In this document: positions 32,966 to 42,604 of the stretch, piece after piece | How the letters are laid out: each line of letters starts with the position of its first letter | Numbering within the stretch: position 1 is the stretch's first letter | Assembly: GCA_001600695.1 (NCBI GenBank) | Contig: BCKQ01000011.1 | Coordinates: forward strand, 511,400-575,399 | Reading direction: 5' to 3' | DNA length: 64,000 nt | From: Ascoidea asiatica | Lineage: Eukaryota; Ascomycota; Saccharomycetes; Ascoideales; Ascoideaceae | Translations under genes and position numbers: made by a program | The notes under the pieces: model-generated | Told to the model about the DNA's origin: nothing | Databases searched by the model: none | Seen by the model: only the letters and a program-made list of their open reading frames with translations

Positions 32966-34570
32966 TTATGGCTTATACGATTCTCTTTCTATTGCAACAT
33001 TTTTAATTAAAAATTCCTCATTTCTTGGAATGAAAAAACAATTAAATTCATTAGGAGGTCTATTATGATTACCATGAGAATAACCAAATTCAATAGGATC
33101 TAAATTCATTGGATTTGATTCATCTTTTTCAATTTTAAAGTTGATTAAAATTCTAATAAGCATAACATATAAAATATGATTGGAAATTAAAAAAGCAGGG
33201 CAAATTCTTGCACCAATACCGTAAGAAGCATGAGGAGCACCATTAACAGTTTTTAAATTGGGATCTAACCATCTCTCTGGACGGAAATTTGAACCATCAA
33301 TCCAATATTCATCATCATGATTAAAAGCTTCAGAATTTAAATAAAAAGTAGTACCTTTTGGTATGGTTGCATTATCAATAATTATATCTCTTAAGGAACA
33401 ATGAGGATTTGCATAAGGAGCAACAGTAAAATATCTTAAACTTTCTTTATATAAAGCAACAATATATGGAATATTTTCTTGTGGATCAAAACAATCATTC
33501 CAAGCTTTGTTTAAATCATTATTATAATATTTTAAGATTTCATTATAAGCGGTCTGTTGAATTTTTTGACCCTTTTCAGAAGCTAAATAACCTAAAGCAG
33601 CAGATAAAGTTGAACTTATAGTTTCTGAACCTCCTTGTAACATACCCCTACAAACAGCATCTAATTCTTCTTGATTTAGTTTTGTTTCTTTATTAGACAT
33701 TAAAGTCGAAGCAATACAATTTTTTTCAATACCATTATCTAGATCATTTTTTAGATTTAAAAATAATTTATTTTGTAGATCTTTTCTTTTTTGATTAGAA
33801 ATTTGAGCTTTATGAATATTTGATTTTACAATTGGGGAAAGTTTTAAAATCGGTATAAAATTAGCCCAATTTGAAGTTGCGTTTCTTAATTTTGAGACAT
33901 TTTCAGTTTGAGTTATAAATTCTTTATAAAAAGGATCACTTGTTGATTTAAATCTAGTACCATATGTAATATTAAAGGAAAAGTTCATTGTAACTTGTTG
34001 TATAAAAGAAATTGGAAATAAAGATTTTTTACCAATCTCACCATTTTCATAAAAATTAGAAATTAAATTTGCAGTTTCATAATGTAAATAATAATCATGA
34101 TTTTTCCAAGTTGGTTTACCAACAGATTTTATTGAAGCAATTCTCATTCTTCTCAAAGAATCACTCATTGGTCTATTACCAACATCAATACCAAAACTTT
34201 CATTAAATACAGGATGAACAGGTCTTGAAGATAAAGCAGCAGTATTGATACCATTTGATAATTTTGCAATTGATTTAACAGAATTTGCAACTACAACTCT
34301 TTGATTTCCTAAACGTATTTGAAAAATTGGATAATTATATTTTTTTGACCATTCAGTAAAAATTGTTGCATCATGTTTATTAAATTTTCCTCCTAGATAA
34401 GGTAAATGACCAACAATTAATTTTGAACCTGGAATTTGTGGTAAATTTTTAATTTTACTTTGACAAGAGTTTAGTTGAATAAAACCTAAAATAAATATTG
34501 TTAATACTAATATAGCAATTGTAGTTGGATTTAAATTTGACAAGAATTGGTTAAGTATTGGTTCGATCAT
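32966..34570 (-). CDS. Cytochrome P450, CYP504-like (second copy)
   Basis: The 534-residue product has an N-terminal membrane helix (TTIAILVLTIFILGFIQL), an I-helix QGGSETISS, the ExxR motif ESLR and the heme loop YGIGARICPA. The leading Phe is Tyr and the last Gly is Ala, as I recall for some CYP504 enzymes. Segments ALSSRPVHPVFNESFGIDVG and TSNWANFIPILKLSP align with the other P450 in this window but the two are well diverged. Phenylacetate or hydroxyphenylacetate hydroxylation is the most likely activity by family. It is divergent from the SDR gene across a promoter with a CGG-N6-CCG site. Confidence 0.82.
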   Translation of the reverse strand: MIEPILNQFLSNLNPTTIAILVLTIFILGFIQLNSCQSKIKNLPQIPGSKLIVGHLPYLGGKFNKHDATIFTEWSKKYNYPIFQIRLGNQRVVVANSVKSIAKLSNGINTAALSSRPVHPVFNESFGIDVGNRPMSDSLRRMRIASIKSVGKPTWKNHDYYLHYETANLISNFYENGEIGKKSLFPISFIQQVTMNFSFNITYGTRFKSTSDPFYKEFITQTENVSKLRNATSNWANFIPILKLSPIVKSNIHKAQISNQKRKDLQNKLFLNLKNDLDNGIEKNCIASTLMSNKETKLNQEELDAVCRGMLQGGSETISSTLSAALGYLASEKGQKIQQTAYNEILKYYNNDLNKAWNDCFDPQENIPYIVALYKESLRYFTVAPYANPHCSLRDIIIDNATIPKGTTFYLNSEAFNHDDEYWIDGSNFRPERWLDPNLKTVNGAPHASYGIGARICPAFLISNHILYVMLIRILINFKIEKDESNPMNLDPIEFGYSHGNHNRPPNEFNCFFIPRNEEFLIKNVAIERESYKP

Positions 34571-35350
34571 TTTGAAAGAAAAATAAAAATGAATCTAGAG
34601 TATTTGTTATATTCACTATATTTTTTTACCTATTTTTCTATCTATTTTTCTATAGATTCGTTTTACTCCTGATTATTAGAGAAAAATATTATCTAGAACC
34701 TCAAGTATTAAAATACAGTAAATGGTGGAAAACTTTATATTTATATATCATATGAAGGATAATTATCTTGTAAAGTAATATATTATCGGGTCTTTTTAAT
34801 AAATAATTTTAATCTTTTTTTCAGAATCTAGTCATTTTAGAATATGACCTCAGATTAACTGAAATATAGTTTTTGAGAATAATTGAACTTTTAAAAGTGA
34901 TTTATTCGTAATTTCAAGTCGATAATTGGCGATGAGCAAATGAAGTAGCTAAAAAAGAATATATCAGCTACCAAGCTACAAAATACACCTTTTCTCGTTT
35001 GGAGCTTCGAGCAGCGAAAGTCTTGGGAAGTGAAGCACGCAAAACTCCATCTAATACAGCGCGGAGCAAGGAATCCAGCGCCGGCAACGACCGTTGAACC
35101 TTAATTGGCAGAAGATTAAATTTAATCAACGCGACATGAGATTAGCTTTAATTAATGGAAGTTAAATTGGATTAATTGATTAAGAATTAATTGAAATAAA
35201 TTAATTGAAAAAAAATATTCAATTAAACTTTATTAGAGAAACCATTTAAGAAGAGATTCAATTCCGGATTCTTATTCAGAGTACAAAAAGATTGCTGAGA
35301 GGTTTACAAACTATTATAAGAACTAATAAGAACTACTATAATATTAAAGA
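34571..35350. promoter_or_regulatory. Divergent P450/SDR promoter
   Basis: The 780-bp spacer is AT-rich except for an island at about 34980-35100. The island holds CGGcaacgaCCG (35082-35093), an inverted CGG pair spaced by six bases as bound by some Zn2Cys6 regulators, and further CGG/GCGG cores nearby. Joint control of the flanking genes is an inference. Confidence 0.4.
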
Positions 35351-36124
35351 ATGACAAACAGAATATTTATCACCGGTGGTGGTTTAGGAATTGGCTATAA
35401 GACAATAGAATTTTTAATAAATGATTACGAAGACACAAAGATAGTTACTTTGACTTTGGATGTTGGCAAAGATTTGACTCAATTGAAAGAATTACATCCA
35501 GATAGAATATTTATTGTTAAAGGAGATGTCACTGTTGAGGAAGATATGAAAAAAGCAATTAAAGAATGTGAGTTAAAATTAGGTGGTATAGATACTTTAA
35601 TTGTAAGTGCAGGAATCGAAGGTGATTTTAATAGAATATTTGATATGTCTTATGAACATTTTAAAAAAGTAATGGATATAAATGTATCTGGTGTATTTTT
35701 AACAATCAAATCTTCTTTACCATATTTAAGAAAAAGTAAAGTTGGTAAAGCAATAGTTGTTTCTTCAACAGCAGGTAGAGCTTGTTATGCTGGTAGAGTG
35801 GCTTATACTTCTTCAAAAGCTGCTCTTAATAGAGTTATTGATACTTTAGCTTGGGAAGAAAAAAATTTAAAAATATTTGGTGTATTTCCTGGTTTAACTA
35901 AAACTCCAATGTCAGATAAATTAATAAATGGTGATTATGATCATATAATGTATCCAGAAGAAACTCAAAGATATCATAATTGGATTAAAAACGGTCAAGT
36001 TGATCCTCCAAATTGGTGTGCAGATGCAATAGCTAGAATTTCAACAGGTAAATCTCCTGGTTTGCCTGGTAAAAGTTGTAGTTATTCAGAACATGTTCCT
36101 GAGTTAAAATTAGGCTATTGGTAA
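35351..36124 (+). CDS. Short-chain dehydrogenase/reductase
   Basis: The 257-residue classical SDR has the cofactor motif GGGLGIG near the N terminus, KGDVT, a VSAGIEG segment in place of NNAG, catalytic Ser in VVSSTAGRA, and YTSSK with catalytic Tyr and Lys. PGLTKTPM follows. It resembles yeast Irc24/YIR036C-type ketoreductases, but the substrate is unknown. NAD versus NADP preference cannot be fixed by eye. It is transcribed away from the CYP504-like gene. Confidence 0.9.
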   Translation: MTNRIFITGGGLGIGYKTIEFLINDYEDTKIVTLTLDVGKDLTQLKELHPDRIFIVKGDVTVEEDMKKAIKECELKLGGIDTLIVSAGIEGDFNRIFDMSYEHFKKVMDINVSGVFLTIKSSLPYLRKSKVGKAIVVSSTAGRACYAGRVAYTSSKAALNRVIDTLAWEEKNLKIFGVFPGLTKTPMSDKLINGDYDHIMYPEETQRYHNWIKNGQVDPPNWCADAIARISTGKSPGLPGKSCSYSEHVPELKLGYW

Positions 36125-36234
36125 TTGAATATAATCTTTTTTATTTTTCATAGTAAATTTATTTGTAAATAGCAATGTTTTTAGTCAATGATAAAGATGA
36201 GCAATGTAAAAATAAACATAAATAAAAAAACAAT

Positions 36235-36308
36235 TGATTTTGCCCAGGATGGAACTGGGGACGTTCTGCGTGTTAAGCAGATGCCATAACCAACTAGACC
36301 ACAAAACC
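36235..36308 (-). tRNA. tRNA-Val(AAC)
   Basis: On the minus strand the gene starts GGTTTTGTGGTCTAGTTGG and ends CAAAATC plus discriminator A. Acceptor stem GGTTTTG/CAAAATC, anticodon stem CTGCT/... with loop carrying TTAACAC (anticodon AAC) and T loop TTCCATC are all in place. No intron. A run of seven Ts downstream acts as terminator. Confidence 0.93.
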
Positions 36309-36677
36309 AACATTAATTTTTAAATATCATTATTTCCACTAATACCTACAATATATAAAAGGTAAAAATGTTTTGCGGACTTTTCCATTTCCTTATCTCA
36401 AAATAATCGGAGAAATAATAATATGTAATAAGATTTTGGAGTTTTAGTTGCTGGAATATTTTTGAGGAAATTTCTAAGATTGATTAAAAATTTATTTCAA
36501 GTTTGTTGATTACTATTATTTGTTGATTAATGGTTTAACTTATTTAATACTACTAAAGACCTTGTTTTCTTCTTTTTTCTGTTTTAGTTTTTTGGTTGTT
36601 TCATTTTAAATTATTATTATTATTATTATTATTATCATCTTCATAGTCTCATTATTATTATTGATAATTCAAAAGAA
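36309..36677. other. Upstream region of aldo-keto reductase
   Basis: T-rich leader with a TTA microsatellite (36611-36635, and again 36651-36662) just before the start codon. Nothing else is seen. Confidence 0.5.
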
Positions 36678-37592
36678 ATGTCGATTAGTTTGAAAAAAGA
36701 ATTCAAATTGAACTCTGGTGGAACAATTCCAAGTATTGGAATAGGAACTTGGCAAAGTGATGGAAATTCAGTTTGTTATGCTTTACAACATGGATTTCGT
36801 CATATTGATGGAGCATGGGCATATGGAAATTTAGAAGATGTATCGAAAGGAATTAAAGATTCTAAAATTCCAAGAGATTTAATTTTTTATACAGATAAAT
36901 TACCAAATACTTGGCATAGTAGATCAAAAGAATGTTTTTCAAAAACATTCGAAAAATTAGGTGGTCTAGACAATATTAAATATATTGATTTATGGTTAAT
37001 GCATTGGCCAACACCTTTAAATCCTAAAGGTAATAATGATAAAACTCCAAGAAAAAAAGATGGTAGTGTTGATTTTGAAGAGAATTGGGATTTTATTAAA
37101 ACTTGGAAATCAATGGAAAATATTTATGAAAATAATAAAGATAAATTAAAATCAATTGGTGTTGCAAATTTTGATATTGAACATTTAGAATTATTATTAA
37201 AAAATTGTAAAATTATACCTTCAGTTAATCAAGTTGAATTACATCCAAATAATCCACAACCTGAATTGAAAAAATATTGTGATAGTAAAGGAATTCAATT
37301 AGTTGCATATTCACCATTAGGATCAGTTGGATCCGATTTAATGAAAAATGAAAAAATTAAAGAAATTGCAATTAGAAATAATAGATCAGTTGCTCAATGT
37401 TTAATTAGTTGGGGTATTTATCAAGGATGGGCTGTAATTCCAAAATCTTCATCTCCTGAAAGAATCCAAGAAAACTTTGACGTTAAACCACTATCAAAAG
37501 AAGATTATGATTTAATAAGTAAAATTGGTAGTGAAAAACATAAAAGATATATAAGACCAGATTGGTATATTTTTGATGACAAAGATGATTAA
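36678..37592 (+). CDS. Aldo-keto reductase (Gcy1/Ypr1-like)
   Basis: The 304-residue product has the AKR barrel signatures: GGTIPSIGIGTW, the Asp-Tyr pair in FRHIDGAWAYGN, LMHWP with catalytic His, SVNQVELHP, and AVIPKSSSPERIQENF for NADPH binding. The catalytic Lys is expected in YTDKLPNTW. Yeast relatives reduce aldehydes, glyceraldehyde and 2-ketones with NADPH in the cytosol. The exact substrate is unknown. The frame is complete and of normal length. Confidence 0.93.
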   Translation: MSISLKKEFKLNSGGTIPSIGIGTWQSDGNSVCYALQHGFRHIDGAWAYGNLEDVSKGIKDSKIPRDLIFYTDKLPNTWHSRSKECFSKTFEKLGGLDNIKYIDLWLMHWPTPLNPKGNNDKTPRKKDGSVDFEENWDFIKTWKSMENIYENNKDKLKSIGVANFDIEHLELLLKNCKIIPSVNQVELHPNNPQPELKKYCDSKGIQLVAYSPLGSVGSDLMKNEKIKEIAIRNNRSVAQCLISWGIYQGWAVIPKSSSPERIQENFDVKPLSKEDYDLISKIGSEKHKRYIRPDWYIFDDKDD

Positions 37593-38218
37593 TCAATTGA
37601 TTAGACATGACAAATCAGTAACTAATGAATCTGAAGTAACCACCATTTAAATAAATAATCATTAAATAATTAATCATTAAAATATTCGAATATAATACTG
37701 GGAGTTTGTACCTGCATATAAACGCACCGAAGGCAACCAGTCCAACGGCTTCAAACCCGTTGAAACGGAAAGGTTCGTTAACAAGTTCGTCAGAGGTTGT
37801 TTTTTTCGGAAGTGTTCTTTAAAAAACATTTGTGGCGCAGGGGGTTCGCTAGTATCGGAAATGTTCCGGCGCGGATAGACCCGAGCGGAGAACTGCGACA
37901 AGAGGAAGAAAATCTTCTTGAAATCGAGTTTGATCTTGGTCTTTATTTAAGTTCAGCGTTGATTATTAGTAATTAAGGAGTAAATAAGGATTCTATGATT
38001 TCGATAAGGAATCTTTGCTGAGAATTAATCTTACAAACTTTAAAGATATTAATATGGTAATAAATATTCTTGTATTTCTTAATAGCAATATTTCAAAAAT
38101 CATATAATGTTCTCTTTTTTTTTGTATATACAATATATAAGATATTAATTGTCATTGGTATATCAATTATATAGTAAAATAATCAAATAACATCAGTAAC
38201 AATATTTTATATATCAAT
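37593..38218. promoter_or_regulatory. Upstream region of aminotransferase with CGG inverted repeat
   Basis: The spacer holds a GC-richer island at about 37710-37900. CAACGG (37743-37748), an 8-bp gap and CCGTTG (37757-37762) form a perfect inverted repeat, that is a CGG-N8-CCG site of Zn2Cys6 type. Further CGG cores lie at 37855-37880. Confidence 0.4.
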
Positions 38219-39511
38219 ATGAGTAAAGATTTTAGTAAATTAAGTCCAAAGACTCAAGAAATTTATGATTTATATCATGATCATATATCTTGTGGATTTT
38301 CTCCTTTACCTGTTGCAATTATTAAAGCTAAAGGTTCAAAATTATGGGATATTGATAATAAAGAATATATTGATTTTTTATCAATGTTTGCAGTTACAAA
38401 TATGGGACATTCTCATCCAAAAATTGTTAAAGCTGCTCAATTAGCTTTAGAAAATTCTGCAATTATAAATACATCAATTTTAAGTCCATCATTAGCAAAA
38501 TTTTCTTTAAAATTATGTAAATTTTTAAATTATAATGATGGAAAATTTGTACCAATGACAAGTGGTGCAGAAGCTGCTGATTCTGCTGTTAAAATTGCAA
38601 GAAAATGGGGTTATGAAATCAAAAAAATTCCAATTAATGAAGCTATTATACTTACAGCTACATCTTGTTATCATGGTTTAACAGTTTCAACACATTCTAT
38701 GGCTTCAAAACCAAATCCAATTTTTGGTCCATATGTTAATAATGTTGGTTCAACATTACCTGATGGTGAAATTTCAAAATTTGGTGATATTAAAAGTTTA
38801 AAATTAATTATAGAAAAATATCATAAAAATATTGCAGGTTTTATGGTTGAAGCAATTCAAGGTTCCGCTGGTATAGTATGTCCTCCGGATGATTATATTA
38901 AAGAAGCTTTCAATCTTTGTCAAAAATTTAATATATTATTTATTGCAGATGAAGTTCAAACTGGTTTTGGTAGAGCTGGTTATAAATTAGCTTGTTTTAA
39001 ATATAATATAAAACCCGATTTAATCTGTCTTGGTAAGGCAATTTCTGGGGGATTAATTCCATTTTCAGGTGTTCTTGGTAAAAAACAAGTAATGGATATT
39101 CTTAAAGCTAATGAATTAGGTTCAACAATGGCTGGTAATCCACCAGCAACTGAAGCTGGAATGGCTGCAATTGATGTATTTGAAGAAGAAAAATTAGATG
39201 AAAGGTCTTTAAAATTAGGTGAAATATTAGTTAAAGAAATGGAAAAAATAAATCCTCCACATTTTATTGGTTTTGATGGTCAAGCGTTATTTAGATCTGT
39301 TTTACTTGATGGTAAAATTAATCCAAGAAGATTAGTGGCATTATGTGCTCAAAGAGGACTAATTTGTAATGCTACATCTAGTGGTAGAATTAGATTATGT
39401 CCAGCTCTTACAATTCCTGAAGAAGAATTGCTTAAAGGAATTGAAATATTTTGTAATTGTTTGAAAGAAATTGATGAAATAAAAGGTGATATTATCGGAG
39501 AATATATATAA
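38219..39511 (+). CDS. Class III aminotransferase, ornithine-aminotransferase-like
   Basis: The 430-residue PLP enzyme follows ornithine aminotransferase closely: PLPVAIIKAKGSKLWDIDNKEYIDFLS, TSGAEAADSAVKIARKWGY, CYHGLTVSTHSM, EAIQGSAGIVCPPDDY, FIADEVQTGFGRAG with the PLP-binding Asp, LGKAISGG with catalytic Lys, and GSTMAGNPPATEAG. No mitochondrial presequence is seen, consistent with a cytosolic Car2-type enzyme. The QGSAG and ADE-V-QT segments deviate slightly from typical OAT, so it may be a paralogue with a different amino donor. The PLP-dependent class III call is firm; ornithine as substrate is inferred. Confidence 0.88.
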   Translation: MSKDFSKLSPKTQEIYDLYHDHISCGFSPLPVAIIKAKGSKLWDIDNKEYIDFLSMFAVTNMGHSHPKIVKAAQLALENSAIINTSILSPSLAKFSLKLCKFLNYNDGKFVPMTSGAEAADSAVKIARKWGYEIKKIPINEAIILTATSCYHGLTVSTHSMASKPNPIFGPYVNNVGSTLPDGEISKFGDIKSLKLIIEKYHKNIAGFMVEAIQGSAGIVCPPDDYIKEAFNLCQKFNILFIADEVQTGFGRAGYKLACFKYNIKPDLICLGKAISGGLIPFSGVLGKKQVMDILKANELGSTMAGNPPATEAGMAAIDVFEEEKLDERSLKLGEILVKEMEKINPPHFIGFDGQALFRSVLLDGKINPRRLVALCAQRGLICNATSSGRIRLCPALTIPEEELLKGIEIFCNCLKEIDEIKGDIIGEYI

Positions 39512-39643
39512 TAAATCTACATTATATAACAATTATTGTCAATACATTTTTATATTCCTGAATAAATTAATACCAATGAATGAAATAAAAAAGAACAAAA
39601 GAAATTTTGGTGAACTAACTTAAAAATTCTTTTAATAAAATAT

Positions 39644-39716
39644 TGCCTTCAGCCTGATTCGAACAGACGATCTCCTCATTACTAGTGAGGTGCCTTACCA
39701 ACTTGGCCATAAAGGC
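39644..39716 (-). tRNA. tRNA-Thr(AGT), second copy
   Basis: The minus-strand sequence is identical over its 73 bases to the tRNA-Thr at 11035-11107, with anticodon AGT and no intron. It is convergent with the aminotransferase gene. The two copies are in opposite orientation about 28.5 kb apart. Confidence 0.95.
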
Positions 39717-40802
39717 AATTAGATATACTCTTTTTTAAACTGCTAAATAATATCAAACAGCTCTTTGCGTATTTTAAATTTTATGTTTTAACCCAGTTGT
39801 TTTATTGGGCTTTAAAGTTGAATATTACTGTAAATGGATGTTGTTTTGTGTAGTGTATCACGTGATTTATCAAACCGAAACTTCTCGTAGCGAACCAGGC
39901 ACAGACAGATTCTTGCCAGAAATTACAAAATAATAGAAATAGAAATGATGAGACAATGGAAATGGTAAGGGAAATAGAAATAATCAAAAAAAAATATTCA
40001 AGCGTAAATGCATAGAAATAGGTGAAGGATATGTGATTTCAGTTACTTATTTGCATGTTGTTGAGAATCATGAATAGAATACTTCACATTTGTCTTCGTG
40101 CTCTGTCATCTCAAATGGTGAGTGTTTGATGGGGTTGTTTTATGGGGTGTTTGAGGGATGATTAGCTTGTTTGAATCATTATCTATCTGCATATTTCAGA
40201 CCTTTATCTGAGTGGGTGAGTAAAGAAAAAAATATTCAAGTGATCAAAGATTTCCTGAATAATCTATATTCAAATCCAACTCAGAGAATTGAATTACAAG
40301 AATAAAACTATTCTTCAAGTTCAATAAACAAATACTTATGAAGGAACTCAGAAATCGCTCCCCACCGTTACTTTATATGAATAACTGTGATTTAGTAATT
40401 TAGTTTGTAATAGAAATCCTTATTCAATGAAATATATTTATATACAGTATTTTTTTTATCAATGTTTGTTTTAACAAAGATATAAAATAGTCACTTAACA
40501 ATTTTCAATCATGTATTAAAAGAAATCTGATGTAATATTTTTATGTCATAATATCCTTCTGGAATAACATTATTCCAGAATAATTATTGATAATTAGCTA
40601 AAATTATATTTGCATAGGGCAGATAGATAATAATTTAAAAAAAAATATTCTAATATAATTTTCAAATGACAACTTTTGTCTAAACTTTCTATGACTATGA
40701 TTTAATTTAAATACTCCTTGAAATCTTATAATTTATATATTCAAAAATTTTTTTGTTTTCAAAAATTAATAAAAATAAGTTATAATAATTCATATATAAA
40801 AA
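39717..40802. promoter_or_regulatory. Long ADH upstream region
   Basis: The 1.1-kb region contains a 10-bp palindrome ATCACGTGAT (39857-39866, Cbf1/bHLH type), GATGGGG and TATGGGGTG near 40128-40148 and a CCCCACC near 40360 (Mig1/Adr1-like C2H2 sites), and the HSE palindrome listed separately. No gene is supported; a 61-residue minus-strand frame is not recognised. Confidence 0.4.
40557..40580. promoter_or_regulatory. 24-bp perfect palindrome, HSE-like
   Basis: TTCTGGAATAA and its exact reverse complement TTATTCCAGAA are separated by CA. Each arm contains TTCnnGAA (TTCTGGAA, TTCCAGAA), the inverted unit bound by heat-shock factor. It lies 223 bp before the ADH start codon, a normal position for an upstream activating site. 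Confidence 0.6.
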
Positions 40803-42011
40803 ATGCTTAGAGTCATTTCAAATTCTTTATCAAATCCTATTCTTTTGAATAGAACAATAGTTCCATCAACCATATCTTTAATTAGATTATCTTCAAATAT
40901 TTCTCATATTTCTTCTATTTCTCAAAATAATTTAAGAAGATTCAATTCTTCATATTCAATACCTAAAACTCAAAAAGCATATATATTTAACCATCAGACT
41001 GGAAAATTACAATTTGTTAATGATTATCCAGTTCCAAAATTAAATTCAAATCAAGTTTTATTAAAAACTAAAGCTGTTGGTTTATGTCATTCAGATTTAA
41101 GTATATTAGAAGGTTTAAGTTTACCTTTTAAAAAATCCTTTATTATGGGTCATGAAATTTGTGGTGAAATAGTCGATACTAATTTACCAGATTCTAATTT
41201 ATCATTAAAAAAAATATTTGAAATTGGTAAAACATATACTGTTCAAGGTGTTAATCCTTGTGGAGAATGTTCAAGTTGTTTAAAAGGTTTTGAAACAACT
41301 TGTACAGGAAATCAAGGTATTTGGTATGGTATTGGTAGAGATGGTGGTTATGGTGAATATTTACCTGTTGATATTAAACATCTTATAAAAGTTCCAGAAT
41401 CTTTACAAAATAGTCCAGAAGTTTGTTCAATTGCAACAGATGCTGTTTTAACTCCATATCATGCTTTGAAAAAAATTAAAAATTTAAATGGAATGCATAA
41501 AATCTTAATAATTGGTTTAGGAGGTTTAGGTTTAAATGCTGTTCAATTAGCTAAAAAAGCTTTTGGTGCTTATGTTATTTGTTCTGATTTTAAAGAAAGT
41601 CAAAGATTAAAAGCTAAAGAATTTGGTGCTGATGAAGTTTATGAAACTTTACCAACTTCATCATTAGATGTAGATTCTGTTCTTGATTTTGTTTCAATTT
41701 CTCCAACTGTTTCAACTGGTATATTTCATCTTAAATCTCAAGGTCAATTAATCCTAGTTGGTATTAATCCAAAAGGATTTGCTTTATCAATAAAAGAAAT
41801 TACTCAAGTTTTAGCAAAAGAATTAATAATACAATCTACTTTTTGGGGAACTAAACAGGATCAAATTGAAGTATTGGATCTAATAGGAAATAAAAAAATT
41901 AATCCAAAATATAAAACTTTCTCTTTATTCAAAGACTTGAAAGCTCAAATGGATGTAATGGCTGAAGGTAAAATGGTTGATAGAGCTGTATTCATTCCTA
42001 AGTCTGAATAA
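40803..42011 (+). CDS. Zinc alcohol dehydrogenase, probably mitochondrial
   Basis: The 402-residue medium-chain dehydrogenase has catalytic zinc ligands in VGLCHSDLS and MGHEICGEI, the structural zinc loop NPCGECSSCLKGFETTC and a Rossmann GLGGLGLNAVQLAK motif. The first 50 residues are rich in Ser, Arg and Asn with almost no acidic residues (RVISNSLSNP, RRFNSSYS), typical of a mitochondrial presequence. The start was kept at the first ATG because the presequence would otherwise be lost. It would oxidise or reduce alcohols and aldehydes with NAD(P). Substrate unknown. The promoter has an HSE palindrome. Confidence 0.9.
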   Translation: MLRVISNSLSNPILLNRTIVPSTISLIRLSSNISHISSISQNNLRRFNSSYSIPKTQKAYIFNHQTGKLQFVNDYPVPKLNSNQVLLKTKAVGLCHSDLSILEGLSLPFKKSFIMGHEICGEIVDTNLPDSNLSLKKIFEIGKTYTVQGVNPCGECSSCLKGFETTCTGNQGIWYGIGRDGGYGEYLPVDIKHLIKVPESLQNSPEVCSIATDAVLTPYHALKKIKNLNGMHKILIIGLGGLGLNAVQLAKKAFGAYVICSDFKESQRLKAKEFGADEVYETLPTSSLDVDSVLDFVSISPTVSTGIFHLKSQGQLILVGINPKGFALSIKEITQVLAKELIIQSTFWGTKQDQIEVLDLIGNKKINPKYKTFSLFKDLKAQMDVMAEGKMVDRAVFIPKSE

Positions 42012-42601
42012 ATCTATTTTTTTCGTTTTTTAAATGTTTGTTCTTTGTTCTTTCTTTTTTCTTTATTGCCTTTTGCAAAACAATTTTTTATAATAATTAA
42101 TGACATTTTTCTCTTTCAAGTAAAATATTACCCAATAGCTAATATTTTTTATAGTAATTCAACTTTTCATTTTTTTCATTTTTCTTTGTTTTTGATGATT
42201 TCAAAATCCTTTTTATTAATAATCTGTTAACTCATTTATCCTCGATCGTTTTCCACTTTTGAGACCTGAACTTTTATTAAAAAGGATAATTTTGGATTAT
42301 GATGAGTACTTCAAACTAATATAATCATTCTCAAAATTGTTTTCATTATTACTGTACTGGATAAATAAGTTTTCATTTATTTTAAAAAATTTTTTCGGTT
42401 TATTTTTTGTAAATTTCACACAAAATAATCTTTCTATTAGTTGAAAAGATAGTGTTAGAATAAAATACATTTCGTTTGAAAATATAAAAAAAAAAATGCT
42501 TTATTGATTTATTGATTTAAGTTTAAAATAATTCCTTTTAATTTATGTATCAAATAAAATTATTTATGTATCAAATAAAATTATTTATGCACTAAGTAAA
42601 A
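42012..42601. other. Convergent 3' spacer
   Basis: T-rich spacer between ADH and DOA1 ends. It contains the 21-bp tandem repeat that runs into the DOA1 stop codon. No gene seen. Confidence 0.4.
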
Positions 42602-42604
42602 TTA
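42542..42604. repeat. 21-bp tandem repeat, three copies
   Basis: Copies at 42542-42562, 42563-42583 (identical) and 42584-42604 (diverged). The third copy includes the DOA1 stop codon (42602-42604). Confidence 0.8.
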
